Shown: piece after piece, positions 10,569 through 21,600 of the stretch
Position numbering within the stretch: position 1 is the stretch's first letter
Layout of the letters: every line of letters begins with the position of its first letter
NCBI GenBank assembly: GCA_000733355.1
Contig: JNVV01000018.1
Location: forward strand, 472,967-536,966
From: Falciphora oryzae
Lineage: Eukaryota; Ascomycota; Sordariomycetes; Magnaporthales; Magnaporthaceae
Length of the DNA stretch: 64,000 nt
Direction of reading: 5' to 3'
Translations under genes and position numbers: made by a program
Notes under the pieces: model-generated
Database searches by the model: none
Told to the model about the DNA's origin: nothing
The model's input: the letters and a program-made list of their open reading frames with translations, nothing else

Positions 10569-12217
10569 TCATCGCGCAGACCCCCTCGGAGGCAAACTGT
10601 CGAAGCTCCGACCATAGAGAGACACCGCGTGCGCAATGGCTTTGGTCACTTGGAGGAAGGGTTCGGGGTGGATATTGGTCACTAAAATCATGTATTAGCG
10701 AAGGCACACACATTGCCTTATTCCCCGCGTGCAAGATCCTGCCATGCCAAGCAGGGTAACAGATGATGAAGTCGCCAGACGTACCATTATCTCCTGCCTT
10801 GTGGTTCTCCGGGTCGGAGGGCACGCCAACAGTCCCGCCAAACATGGCCACCTGCTCGGGGGTCTTGAACTCCGACCCTCCCGTGAACAGTCCGCCGGTG
10901 GGGATGCGAGCGTCGATAAAGGGACCGTGGTCGCTGGCCTTGCGCAGGTCGAACGACGTGTAGTTGAGGCCAGCCACGTCGGCAAAATACTCTTGAAACA
11001 TCTTCTCCGCCTCGACGACACCAGGCGGCGGCGCGCGTCCCTCGAAGCCGGTGCCGTTGGACGCGTAGATGGCGTAGAACCAGTTGACAGACGCGACCAT
11101 GTCGAAGTTGAGGTAGAGCCGGATCTTGTCGCGCTCGGCCTGGCTCAGCGACTTGACGTACTCGGTCGAGCCGACCAGCCCGGCCTCTTCGGCCGACCAC
11201 CAGCTGAACCGGATCGCGTTGTTGACCGAGAACTTGGCAAGTTGGATGGCCACTTCGAGAATGCTCAGGGTGCCGGAGCCGTCGTCGTTGAGGCCCGGGT
11301 TGACCTCGACCGAGTCGACGTGCGCGCCGAGCTGGAGGACGTTGTTGGGGTCGCCGCCCCTGGTCTGGGCGATGATGTTGTACGTTTTGGCCTCGGCGAT
11401 GGTGACGCTCAGGTCGGCCGTCAGCGAGGTGCCCTTTTCCAGCTCCGCAACCAGCGCCTGGCCTGCCGCTTGCGTGACGCCGGCGGTCGGCACGAAAGAT
11501 CCCGTCCCCATCCCGCCGCTGGCAGGGCCTTCGGTCGGGTTGTTGTTGTAGATGATGGCCGCCACTGCGCCGGCGGCGGCGGCATTGCTTGACTTGACGC
11601 CGAAGGCGCAGGTGCCGCGCGAGATCAGGGCGACGGCGCCTTTAACTGCGGCGGGAAAGTCGGTCTGCAAAGTAAAGAGTCAACCCTAAAACATCTTTTC
11701 TCATTTGGTTGGGGCATACAAAGCCAATCGACCTACAACATTGCACCCGAGGTCGGCCACAGCCACCAGCGGTGCCTTTGCTGCTCCCTTGGGCGAGCCT
11801 CCAAAAGCCCGCGAGTCGTATTTCGTGCCGGCAATGGAGACTGAAGCTTCACCTGCACCCAGGACTGTAAACTCCTGGGTCGTCACGTCGTAGTAGTCTA
11901 GGGCGGTGACGGTGTCCTTGATGTACTTCAGGGACGCCTCCAGGCCGGGCGAGCCGACGACACGGTTCCGCTGCGGGGTGGAGTAGGCGTGGTCCTCGAG
12001 GATCTGGGCCTTGCCCATGAGCGCGTCGGCGGTCAAGAGACTCCGAAGCGCCTCCTGCCATTGGCGCACAGAGCAGTTGGTCAGATATAGCCGAGCGGGA
12101 AGATCTTGCGACGTTTCCAAGGGGTAGAAATAAACGTACCGAGCTCACCAGCGGCTTCGTCTCTCCAGCCACAAGGCCACTGAGCCCCACGAGGGGATAC
12201 AGCAGCGAAGCTTTCAT
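10569..12217 (-). CDS. Secreted M28 zinc aminopeptidase (aminopeptidase Y / Lap2-like)
   Basis: Four exons on the minus strand (12217-12140, 12054-11737, 11664-10785, 10681-10569) give 462 aa with every phase matching. The N-terminus has a signal peptide (MKASLLYPLVGLSGLVAG). The middle contains a PA (protease-associated) insert (ALISRGTCAFG...AAIIYNNN). The metal site follows the M28 pattern: GAHVDSV, NDDGSG, SWWSAEEAGL, FDM, and a final HKAGDN just before the last intron. It would remove N-terminal residues from peptides outside the cell or in the vacuole. Without the last splice the frame also stays open for about 60 codons. The spliced tail (VTNIHPEPFLQVTKAIAHAV) is the one that matches the family. 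Confidence 0.9.
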
Positions 12218-12872
12218 CGTGGGTGTTCGTCTGGTCTCTAGGGTGACAATTCGGCAGCCGCTTCCCGTGCGGCGAGCGACAGCTTGAGCCGAATCCGAAC
12301 GGGCACCGGGTGGTTTTGAAGACTGGAAATTTAATTTATTTGGATGCCAAATCGACGCGTCTTCTTGGGGCGGGGGCATCCCTGGCAACGGCACATGAGG
12401 TGACGGGAGATTGTCCGGGGCATTACCACAGTAAGTGACGCCGGGCATGGAAATGAGGGGTCTACAGCGTGCCATTGCATCGACCCCCCCGATTCGGAAG
12501 TTGTGTATCTATCTCCACACCTTGGCTGCATGGATGTGCCGCTGGTCGACACGCCGATAGCACGGCAGGGTACCTGATCAATGCTCAAGGGAAGCGGGAA
12601 AGGGAACCAAAGTGATCGCCACACGTCCCGGTGGTTCGTGGTGCTTTTCTAATAACGTGGCACATGCATGGATTCGCAGTCTTTGCCGTGGCGTGCTGGC
12701 ATGCGCGAGAAACAGACGAACAGATGAAATGATCATTGATGGGAACATGAACTGGGCTGGGGGACATTCAATTCTGGGAGAACGCGAAGGCTATTAAATT
12801 AATGGCATCCCACTTTGTTTTATTTGCAAACCCAAAAAATCCTATCCCAGAACACACCCCGACGACGCTAGC

Positions 12873-14544
12873 TCAGCCAGACCTTTCGTTATTTTCGCCT
12901 TCCGTGCCAAACGGCCAGTTGGAATCTCGCCTACTTTTCTTCAGTGCCTGCGACACGCTCGGCAGGCTTGCTATATCCACCGCCGAGTCGCGCTCGATTG
13001 GGCTGACCGTCCCCGACTTCCACGATTGCCTGATGTCACTAACCGGTCGCGGGCGCTCCTCCTGCACCCTCCCCAGCCGTTGCTGGAAGAAGGGCGCCTT
13101 GGATGTCGAGTCTTCGTCGTCGCCTCCCCCTGCGAGGGTGAACTTGCCGACGCCAGGCACGGCAGACAGGTCTGCCGTGGAGGGCCGCGTAGCCGTCGCT
13201 GCTTGCAAGGACACTTCACTACTCGCGTTCTTGACCGACGCCGGTGGCTCGCTACGCCGAGCCGAAGCAGCGCCCGTCGCAGACGCCGCCGACGCGCGGA
13301 TCGCCGTTGTGACGCCAGTGCTGAGACCTCCGTCGGTGGCCGTTGCCGGGCTGGACGCACGCGCTGCCTGGCCGGTGGCGCGTGTCCCAGACGGTTTGGC
13401 GGTGGCGGTGGCAGTGGCAGAAGCGGTGTTGTCGCCAGCGGGGGTCGCCTGCTGCCCGTCGCAGCTACTTAGATTGCTGCCGGAACCATTAGTCCCACGG
13501 GTTGCGGGCTGCTCCAGGACGCCCCGTTTTATCTCCTCTGATGCCGTCCGCTGACGGGAGCTGCCGGCCTCGGCCATCTGTGCAGCACTGCCGGCCGTGC
13601 CCAGCTGGCGCTCCCTTCGTGAGCGCTTGTGTCGCATAAGCAGCCAAAAACCCAAAAGGCACAGGATCGCCGTTCCTACGGCAGCGACGACGATGCCGGC
13701 CGCGGCCTGCGTCACGGGCACCGACGAGTTCTTGGCCTGCTGCACTCGAGATTCGGCTTCGGCCTATTTTGCAATTGGCGTGTTAGCCACCGCATTTTCC
13801 AACAAGTAACCTTGCCGCTTGTCAAATCACCTTCGTGCGCGATGCTTCCGCCGCCAGCGCATCAGCGTTAGCCTGCGCATCCGCGACTCCCCTCTGCGCG
13901 GCCGCCTCGGCGCTGGCACGCGCCCCCGAGACCGAAGCCGACGCCGCGGCCACGACAGACGATGCCGACGACTGTGCGGCCGCGGCACTGCGCGTCAAGA
14001 CCACCTGCACTGACGACGCCGACGCGCGCAGCTGATCCTGCGCCGATGATGCCGACGACTGCGCCTCGTTGACCTGCTGTGACAGCTGCGACGCGCTCGA
14101 CTGTGCCGCGGCGAGCGCGCTGCTCAAGTAGGATATCGTCGACGAGATCGAGGCCTGGTCGCCGGGACGGCAGCCGGGTGGTGCTCCTGGCCCGCCTGGG
14201 GCGCCCGGGAACTGCGCCACTCGCTTTCGCAGGTCGGCTGGGGACAAAGGACTCTCTGGTGCCGGCGTTACCAACGGGCGTTCGGCATTGTCGGATGATG
14301 TTGTGATTGCGTATGAGGCTGATTTGCTCGCCGAAGGATCTAGACTGGCGTGGAATGGCTCCCGTGCGGCCTCGCGCGGCCCAGCACGAGCGTCTTGCCC
14401 CTCCATCTCGGTGGCAGCGGTTCCCAAGGCATCAGCAGGTGGGCTCCATCCTTCAACCAGGCGTAAGCGATGCACAATAGTGACCCAGAAGAAGAGCAGC
14501 CTGGATATGCTGATGACTGCCCTGGGGAGGATCTTTCCCCTCAT
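12873..14544 (-). CDS. Ala/Ser-rich single-pass membrane protein, possible cell-surface sensor
   Basis: Two exons (14544-13831 and 13739-12873) give about 526 aa. The intron acceptor can shift by one CAG codon. Residues 1-33 contain a signal-peptide or membrane-insertion segment (ISRLLFFWVTIVH). The ectodomain, about 200 residues, carries many Ala/Ser repeats with heptad-like AQSSAS units (coiled-coil or stalk). One strong transmembrane helix follows (AAGIVVAAVGTAILCLLGFWLL), then a basic RHKRSRRER stop-transfer and a long low-complexity cytoplasmic tail. The layout resembles fungal wall-stress or Mid2-like sensors. No WSC or other named domain is visible, so the function is unassigned. Confidence 0.65.
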
Positions 14545-15341
14545 TTGAACCCGTCGTATCGGCACCCAGCGCCTTGGTCCCGTCAGTGGAACATGCTCGA
14601 CGGCGAAACAGGCGTATGTCAATGGGAAACACCCGGGCTGGCACAGGAAACAATCGGTTATTATGGCCTCCTGACGGCTCGGCCCACGCTCCATGCACGG
14701 CGGCCGGCAACTGGCACTTTGCCATGTTGTTGGGAGTAAAAATGGGATGAGATTGCCAGAATCCTTCGACTTGAAACCCCGTGGCCAACTCGGGCCGTCG
14801 TCGCGGATTTTGGACGTGCAGGCCGACGGCCGCGCCAGTCCCGGCTCGCTGCTCCCCAGGCATATCCCATCTATCCCGCAGGATCCGAGCTGCCGTGACG
14901 TGGACTGTCAAGCCTAGTTCCTCACAGGAGCCGCAATGTTCGGTGCTTATCCCAATGGCGGCCACGAGTATGTGTAATGTCCTGCAGCCGTCCTATCCAC
15001 AAGCTTTGTCAGCGCCGGGCTGAACTTGTATCAGAGTATGCACCTCTCGCTTGGTCTTTTGGACATTTTCCAGACCTAGCACCGACATTGGATGGGATGG
15101 ACAGACTCTGTCGGCACAGGCCAGCATAAGGACAACTATATATGGTGCGACGCGAATCCGAAGTATCTCAGAGACAAAACTGTTCGAGATGATCGTCGGC
15201 CACGATCCCTCAGCTCCCGACCAGCCTCCAGTAAACGGTAAAAGCAAGCCCACGGCAGGGACAGAAGAAGAGGATTTCTCCACAATCACATCACCATCCA
15301 AGCCCTTCGCCTCGATCAGTCTCCCTTCCATCGATGCCCAT

Positions 15342-16278
15342 TTACGGGACGCACTGCGAGTACCACTGGTTGCTGGCAACACACATGCCCGACGCGCAGG
15401 TCCTTAGCCCATTCCAGCCTTCACCACCACACTGCCCGTAAAGCGGAGCCCCGGCGCCGCCACCACCGCCGCCTACACCGTTGCCCGGGTTGGGGCTAGG
15501 GCTAGTGTTGCCGCGCCACCACCGCCACCAGTCCAGATGCTGTGCTGCCCGACGTTCGTGTAGGGGTAGCTGCGGGCACCGTAGATGAAGAACCGCAGCG
15601 CCGGGTCGTCCCTGTTGTAAAGTCCCGGGATCTTTACCATGGGGCCCGGGCGGCCATTCCCATTGCCCGTGACCTCGATCTGCGCACAGGTGAAGTAGAA
15701 CTCTGTATCGGCCGACTGCGCACCGTGGATGGCGATGTGCTCGACCTGCACGAGGTACTGGCCGGGCGGCGTGTCGCGGGGCAGCGTGAAGCCGACCTCG
15801 GGCTTGTCCCAGCTGCACCAGTCCGAGTCGCGCAGCGGGTTCTGCCGCCCGCAGATGACGTCCTGGCACACCTTGAACCAGTCGCCGCCCCCCTGGTACT
15901 GGCGCACGTCGCCCGGGGCGCGTGACATGTGGATGGTCGAGGGGCCCGGGTGCAGGATCTTGCCGTTGTTCCAGAGCCGGAACCCGATCCGCTGGCCCGG
16001 GTTCACGCGCGCGACCTGCGTGCGCCCCGCGTTGGCCCACGAGCCCGAGTTGCAGCGGAAGTCGGCGCCCGGGTTAAGGAAGTGCTTGGTGGGCTGGATG
16101 TTGTTGTTGTTTTGCCGGACTGGGGAGCGATGCTGTGTTAGCTAGCCTTGTCGGATTTACTAGAACGCCCCACGGGGCTCGTGGTATCACGTACTGTATC
16201 GCCAGTCCGGGGTCCGCGGGCTTGCGCCGCGGGGACAGCAGCAAGGCACGCCGCCACGAGGCTCGAGAAGCTCACCAT
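15342..16278 (-). pseudogene. Atypical AA9 lytic polysaccharide monooxygenase with CBM1, frame broken
   Basis: Exon 1 (16278-16195) encodes a signal peptide ending AVPAAQA. An intron (16194-16133) joins in phase to an AA9 core: [19 protein letters not shown] carrying the second brace His, [19 protein letters not shown], and [12 protein letters not shown]. The expected N-terminal His of the histidine brace is missing: cleavage after AQA leaves Arg-Gly-Pro, and the start of the domain looks about a dozen residues short. Near 15500-15525, in a Gly-codon repeat, the frame changes. The linker (SPSPNPGNG) and cellulose-binding CBM1 (LYGQCGG...TCASGMC...WYSQC) continue in another frame to a stop at 15342. 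Either a sequencing indel or a true frameshift explains this. It is a cell-wall enzyme by family, but activity is doubtful. Confidence 0.7.
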
Positions 16279-17488
16279 CTTGGGCGATGGCGTTCGAGCG
16301 CAGGCGTTCGAGAGGATGGAGGGACGAGGATGCTGCTTCCGATAGTAATGTGGAATGACAACAGGACTTCACAGATCTTAAATATTCGTCCCTGGGTCCC
16401 CGCATCTCTACATTGCCTTCCAGTTCCTATCCATGGGACTGACCTTCGGTCCGGCACAAGTCTTGCAGTTTTCTTGGTCTGCGTATCATGGGAGGCCCTT
16501 CCCCGGTCTGGCAAACATCTCGCATGAAGGCCTCACCAGTCGGCTCCCAGGACCGAACTGTCACCCCTTGTGATCCTCTTAGCCTCCAGCTTACTGGTGG
16601 GAGTAGAGTGTTACGTGGCGTGGGGAAAGGTTGCCCGATTCGGCCGTCTTGGCTCTCATTCTCGGCATCGCCCAGTCGGTGACTTCGGCTCCGCATCTCG
16701 GGGTAACCCAGACGTTCGCTCCACCGGCCGTTTTACGTCCGCCCTTATCGTGCGGCCGTTTTCGAGAATCTCGGATTAGACAACTGCTACATTTGATAGA
16801 AAGGTGGTGTTGCCGATGGATATCGCCGCCGGCAGTTGCTCTTAACGAAGTCCGTTATTGTCATATTTGTCTCACATGTGCCATAATCGCTCATGCGGCT
16901 CCCTTTTTTGATCTAATTGTCGCAAGAATTAGATCCAGAACAGCGATCATGAAGACTGTTCTTTAACAGCGCAGAACCTCGTCCCCATTGAGTTCAACTC
17001 TCACCATCTCGGACCAACTCTTATCATCGCTGTCCCTTCCCTCTGGGCCTCCAAGGAATGCACCCCGCTACTTGGCGCCACGACGATCTAGTCAACAGAG
17101 GACTCGATTCCGTCTACAGCCCGCCAGCTTCAGTCGGAGATCTCAACTCTTCGGAAGCGGATTTTGTTTCTTCTGCTTGGCGACGGCTAGCAGCTGTTGG
17201 TTCCCGTGCTTGGCCCCTGGAGGAGTTCAAATAGGTCGGGCAATCGTGCTCTAGGGTTGCATAGGCTCTATACATAATATGTTTTTATCTTGGTACGCGG
17301 ATATTCACTCCCGCCTCAGTTTCAGCTGAGTCCCCGGCTGAAATACCTGGTTTCACGCGACAGCAGCCAAACAATGAGAGCGCACCTATACCTTTAAAGG
17401 TCGTAGTGAGGTTAGAGAAGGATCTCCTCACACTTGCCCAGAAAATTACCTCCCGACCTTTCCTCTTAGCCATGAAACCTATCATTTT
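16279..17488. other. Intergenic stretch before the Copia element, no supported gene
   Basis: The first part would be the promoter side of the AA9 gene, which is transcribed to the left. An 88-codon frame at 16988-17254 has no recognisable domain and is not called. The last five bases (17484-17488, ATTTT) are the left copy of the Copia target duplication. Confidence 0.4.
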
Positions 17489-17789
17489 TGTTGGTAGGAG
17501 TATGTACTCCTGTGGGCTCGGAGATCTCCAAAACAGGGTGAACAATAATCCCTTATATCAGAGGAATCATAATCTATTGTGCACGAAGAGGAAAGGAATC
17601 TATCTGCCAGAGAGGGAATAGAAGGAAGGCTATATATACATGATCTAAATCACCAAAGGGCCCTTCCCCTGCTCTCAGCCTCCGCGGGCTTGCGGGTCCT
17701 CGGATCCCGTGATCAGAAATCACGGGACCGGAGGATCCGACTCTCTCTGGGCTCTGCCGATTGCCTGCACAGGCCAATGCAATCCAACA
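17489..17789 (-). repeat. 3' LTR of the Copia element (301 bp)
   Basis: It matches 35082-35382 end to end with a few, mostly transition, differences. It contains GTAGGAGTATGTACTCC, an inverted repeat, near its left end and CTATATATACATG near its middle. The ATTTT at 17484-17488 pairs with the copy after the other LTR. Confidence 0.85.
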
Positions 17790-17880
17790 CCGGCAACTCT
17801 TTCTTTTGTGCAGGCAATTGGGAGATCCTTTCACGTAACAAATCCCGTAATCCAAGCTCTATTGGATCTCATAAGGTCAA

Positions 17881-18302
17881 TGTAACACCCCGATCCGCAG
17901 CCACGATCAGCAGCCCTAAGGACCGCCACGGGTAGCCTCAAGGGGGACTCCGGTGGTGGCCAAAGGGGCGTACGCCAGAGTGGCATGTTGTTCCAGACCA
18001 AAGGGTCAGTGGCATGTTGTTCCAGACCATGACGCAGCAAAGCACAGCCAGCCCGGACGGGCATCATGGAGGAGACTCTGCCGACGGCAGCCGAGGGGTG
18101 GCTGGGAGGCTGTGCATAAGAAGGGCCTGCAGGACCCCCTATGAAGGGAGTTCGAAGGCCAAGCAATCGTTTCTTGTTTCTTGTCATCATTAGCTTGTCG
18201 AGCTTTGCACAAACCAGACTGTTGAGTTGCTGAACCTCTGAGATCCCCCTTTTTCCCTTCAGACGTGACCTCCCTTCCCTAAGGAGGCCGCCGTTTGTTA
18301 CA
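17881..18302. repeat. 422-bp solo LTR with GTCAA target duplication
   Basis: The insert starts TGTAACACCCC and ends GTTTGTTACA. Perfect GTCAA copies lie at 17876-17880 and 18303-18307. It is inserted in the untranslated 3' region of the Copia element. It contains a tandem pair of a 23-bp unit (GTGGCATGTTGTTCCAGACC, at about 17981 and 18010). A diverged relative forms the left edge of the window. Confidence 0.85.
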
Positions 18303-18639
18303 GTCAATAACAAAAGGAATCTCCGGACCAAATAGTCCGGATCAGGAAAAAAGTAAATAGCCGCTCTTAAAGCGGCTCGTCGCTCTCAATAGCGACAATA
18401 GCAACGATAACGTAATAGGGTCCACCGGACTTGGCTTGCGGTACGCGGGCAAAGCGGTGGGTGGTGCAATTAAAAAGCACAATAGCAGTAAATAACCTCA
18501 ACGGGCTATTCAGGTTATAACTTAATGCGAGATAATAGAAACGCAAATCAAAAACTCTTTACAAACCGGGTCCAGGCTTTATAAAAAGCCTTCTTTCCGG
18601 CCTTTAAAAGGTCGGGCAATTTAATTTCGTAATCCTCGT

Positions 18640-21600
18640 TGTCACGATCAAGGAGCGTAGGCTTCGCAGCCAGGTGCAATTGATGCTATAGACTGAAGAC
18701 TCTTCTATGGGGAGGAAACAGGGAAGAAAGGCGCGGCGCGCCGAAGGCGCGATGCGGTAGAAAAAGCGGTGCGGCGTCTCATCGCACGAGCCATTTCGTA
18801 ACGCGTGCTCACGTGGATGCCTGCGGCGTGCGGTAAACTGCCCTAGGGCGTCACACTACCCCTTCTTAAGCCCGAATATCGCGTACGCGGTGCTCGAGGC
18901 TTTATTTATATCGTATTGGCCTCTTTTTTGTTACTCCCGCATATTTTGCCACGTTGTCATTGTCCCGATCCTCCGGATGCACGTCCTCTGCTGCCGCTCT
19001 AATCCAATTTTGCAAGTTAACCGGCGGTCCTGCGGCCTTTGGGTATATCAAGTGGAACGTTTCCAACGCGGTGGCAGCGTTTTTAAAGTTCTTTGCTAAA
19101 TACCATTCGTCGTTAAGGTCGCATCCTTTCCAACTAACCTGGTATTGCAGCTTCTTTATTTTACCGGTAACCCGGGATACCAATACCTTATCGACTTCCT
19201 ATTCTGGCTCGCCGTTGATGTCCTTTGGGGGCTCCGGCTTTTGATGCTATTGCGGCAGCGGGTCGTTCGGAAACTTGCGAAATCGATTTGCGTGGAAAAG
19301 ATTCGAGCCCTTATATCCCGGTGGCACCTCGAGGACGAAACTGTGGCCTCGTTCTTCCAACACCTTCCATAGGCCGGCGTACTAAAAATTTAAGCGGGTT
19401 ATAGGCGCTGCAGTTGTGAAACCCTTTTTCCGAACAAATACCGAGTCGCCGACCTTAAAATCTACCGGGCGTCGCTTTTTGTTGGCCTGGATCTTTTGGG
19501 CCTTTTGCGCGGCCAATGCGTTATTATAAGCCAGATCCTGCACGGCCTTGGTTTGGTTTACCAGCTCCAGGGCTTTCTGCTATCGTTCGTTCTCGACGTC
19601 AGTTGGAGGCAGTTTTTAAAATAGCGGATTCCGGGGTTCGCAACCCAGCAGGACCTTTAAAGGGGCCATGCCCAAAAACGAATGCCATACGGCGTTATGG
19701 GCAAAGTTAAGGGCGGGAAGGTGCACGCTCCACTGCTTTTGGTATTTGTCCACGTAAAACCGTAACTGTTAATCCAGTTCAGCATTGGTAATTTCAACTG
19801 CGCCTTAAGTTTGCGGATGAAAGGCGCTGCCGTAACGGTGCTTCGTGCCTGTAAGTTTGTTAAGCTTGGCGAAGAACTTAGAAATAAAAGGACCTACGTT
19901 GTTTAACAGCTAGACGGAAGGGCAACCCAAAATACGGTACAGCTGCCGGTAGTACCGCATCGCGAGGACCTTGGCGGTATCGGTCTTATAGCTTGGAAAC
20001 GTGCATTTAATTCTGCTAAATTTGCAAACGAAAACCCAAACGTAATCGTAGCCGTAGTCGTTTTTCGGCATATTTTTACCATCGATAGCGACTTGTTCCT
20101 AAACGATTTTAGGGACGGGCAGTGGATGCAACAGGCCAGGTGTCTTATTATGTTTGGACTTGTTGCGGTAGCATTCGTGGCAATTGTTAACATATCGGCG
20201 GACGTCCTTATTTATACCTTCCTAAAAATAATCCCTTTTAAAGAAGCGGATAGTTTTGTTTTAACCGCCGTGGGCGAAAATCGGGGGGGCGTGGGCTTCG
20301 CGGATAAGCGCGGTGCGAAAAGCAATCTTTCCGTCTATCGTTAGGGGCGGTACCACAAATCGGCCTTTTTAATAACCTAAATTTTACCAAATGTTTTCGA
20401 ATCGCACGAATTTAGCGAGGTCGGCTCCGTAGATGTTTTAAGTCGTTAAAGTAATTGCTTGGATTTGGGCCGGAACAGTTTTGGGCATTTTTAGGGCTGG
20501 ACCTAAAACTCTTTTAGGGGGAACGAACGTAAAGAAACGCTCCTTTGCTTTTTGAGCTTTAACCGTAAGCGATTCGACCGTTTTCCGGAACAAGGCATCG
20601 GCAACGACATTCTTTTGGTTTCGGCGGTATTGGAACCAATAATCGAAATCAGCGAAATACGTGCTCCATTTTATTTGGCGGATACCGAGCTTTTATTTGG
20701 TTATAAAATAAACGAGGGCTTAATAATCCGTAACGATAGTAATTTTCGATCCCCATAATTTAGCTTTAAAATGTTCGAGCGTTTAAATAACGGCGAGGAG
20801 TTTTCGATTTTGGATCGGGTACGTTCGTTTAGCTAGAAATATGGTTTTATTAAAGTAACCCACTAATTTCCAGATCCCGTTTTTTTATTGTTGCTAAACA
20901 ACTCCTCCTATGGCGTTGCGTAACGCGTCGGCTTCGACTCGTATCGGAAATCCCGGGGTAAAAAACGCCAGGACCGGGGCTTCGGTAGCTAGCTTTTTCA
21001 TTTTTTTAAAAGCGCCTTTTTATTTAGGCCCTATTTCGAAAGTGGCGTTTTTTTTAAGGAAACGTGTTAAGGGTTTAGCACCGTCGCTCGCGTAGTAACA
21101 AAATACTCGCACGTAATTGCACAATCCGAAGAAGGATTTAACCGCAAACTTATTAGTAAGGTTTTCGAATTTCCAATTAGTAATAGCGGCTATTTTAATA
21201 GGGTTTATCCGGACGCTTTGGCCGATTTCGATAACTAAACCTAAGTATTTCAATATCGTAGTGTTAAACCGGCTTTTTTTAATATCTTTTTAAAGGTGGG
21301 CTTGGTTTAACCGGTAAATAACCTTTTCGATATAAGCCCAATGCGTAGCCTCGTTAGATTTTTCCGAATAAATTAGGACGTCGTTAGCGTACGCGCTCGC
21401 AAAAACGTTTAGGAGCTCGTTCAATTGGGCGTTAATAAACGCCTGCCACCAAACTGGGCCGACTTTAAGTCCGAAAGGGAAGACTTTCTATTAAAATGTC
21501 CCTTAGCGTATCCGGAAAGCCGTTAAATACCGTAACTTTACCGATATTAACAATCGGTTAAACGCGCGAATAATATCGACTTTGGACAGTTTTTTAGCCT

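Noticed and set aside
10729..11592. 287-codon + strand frame opposite the aminopeptidase
   Set aside because: It is a shadow of a GC-rich gene. The opposite strand has clear M28 motifs and matched introns.
16988..17254. 88-codon + strand frame before the Copia element
   Set aside because: It has no signal peptide, domain or splice support, and its composition is like the surrounding non-coding DNA.
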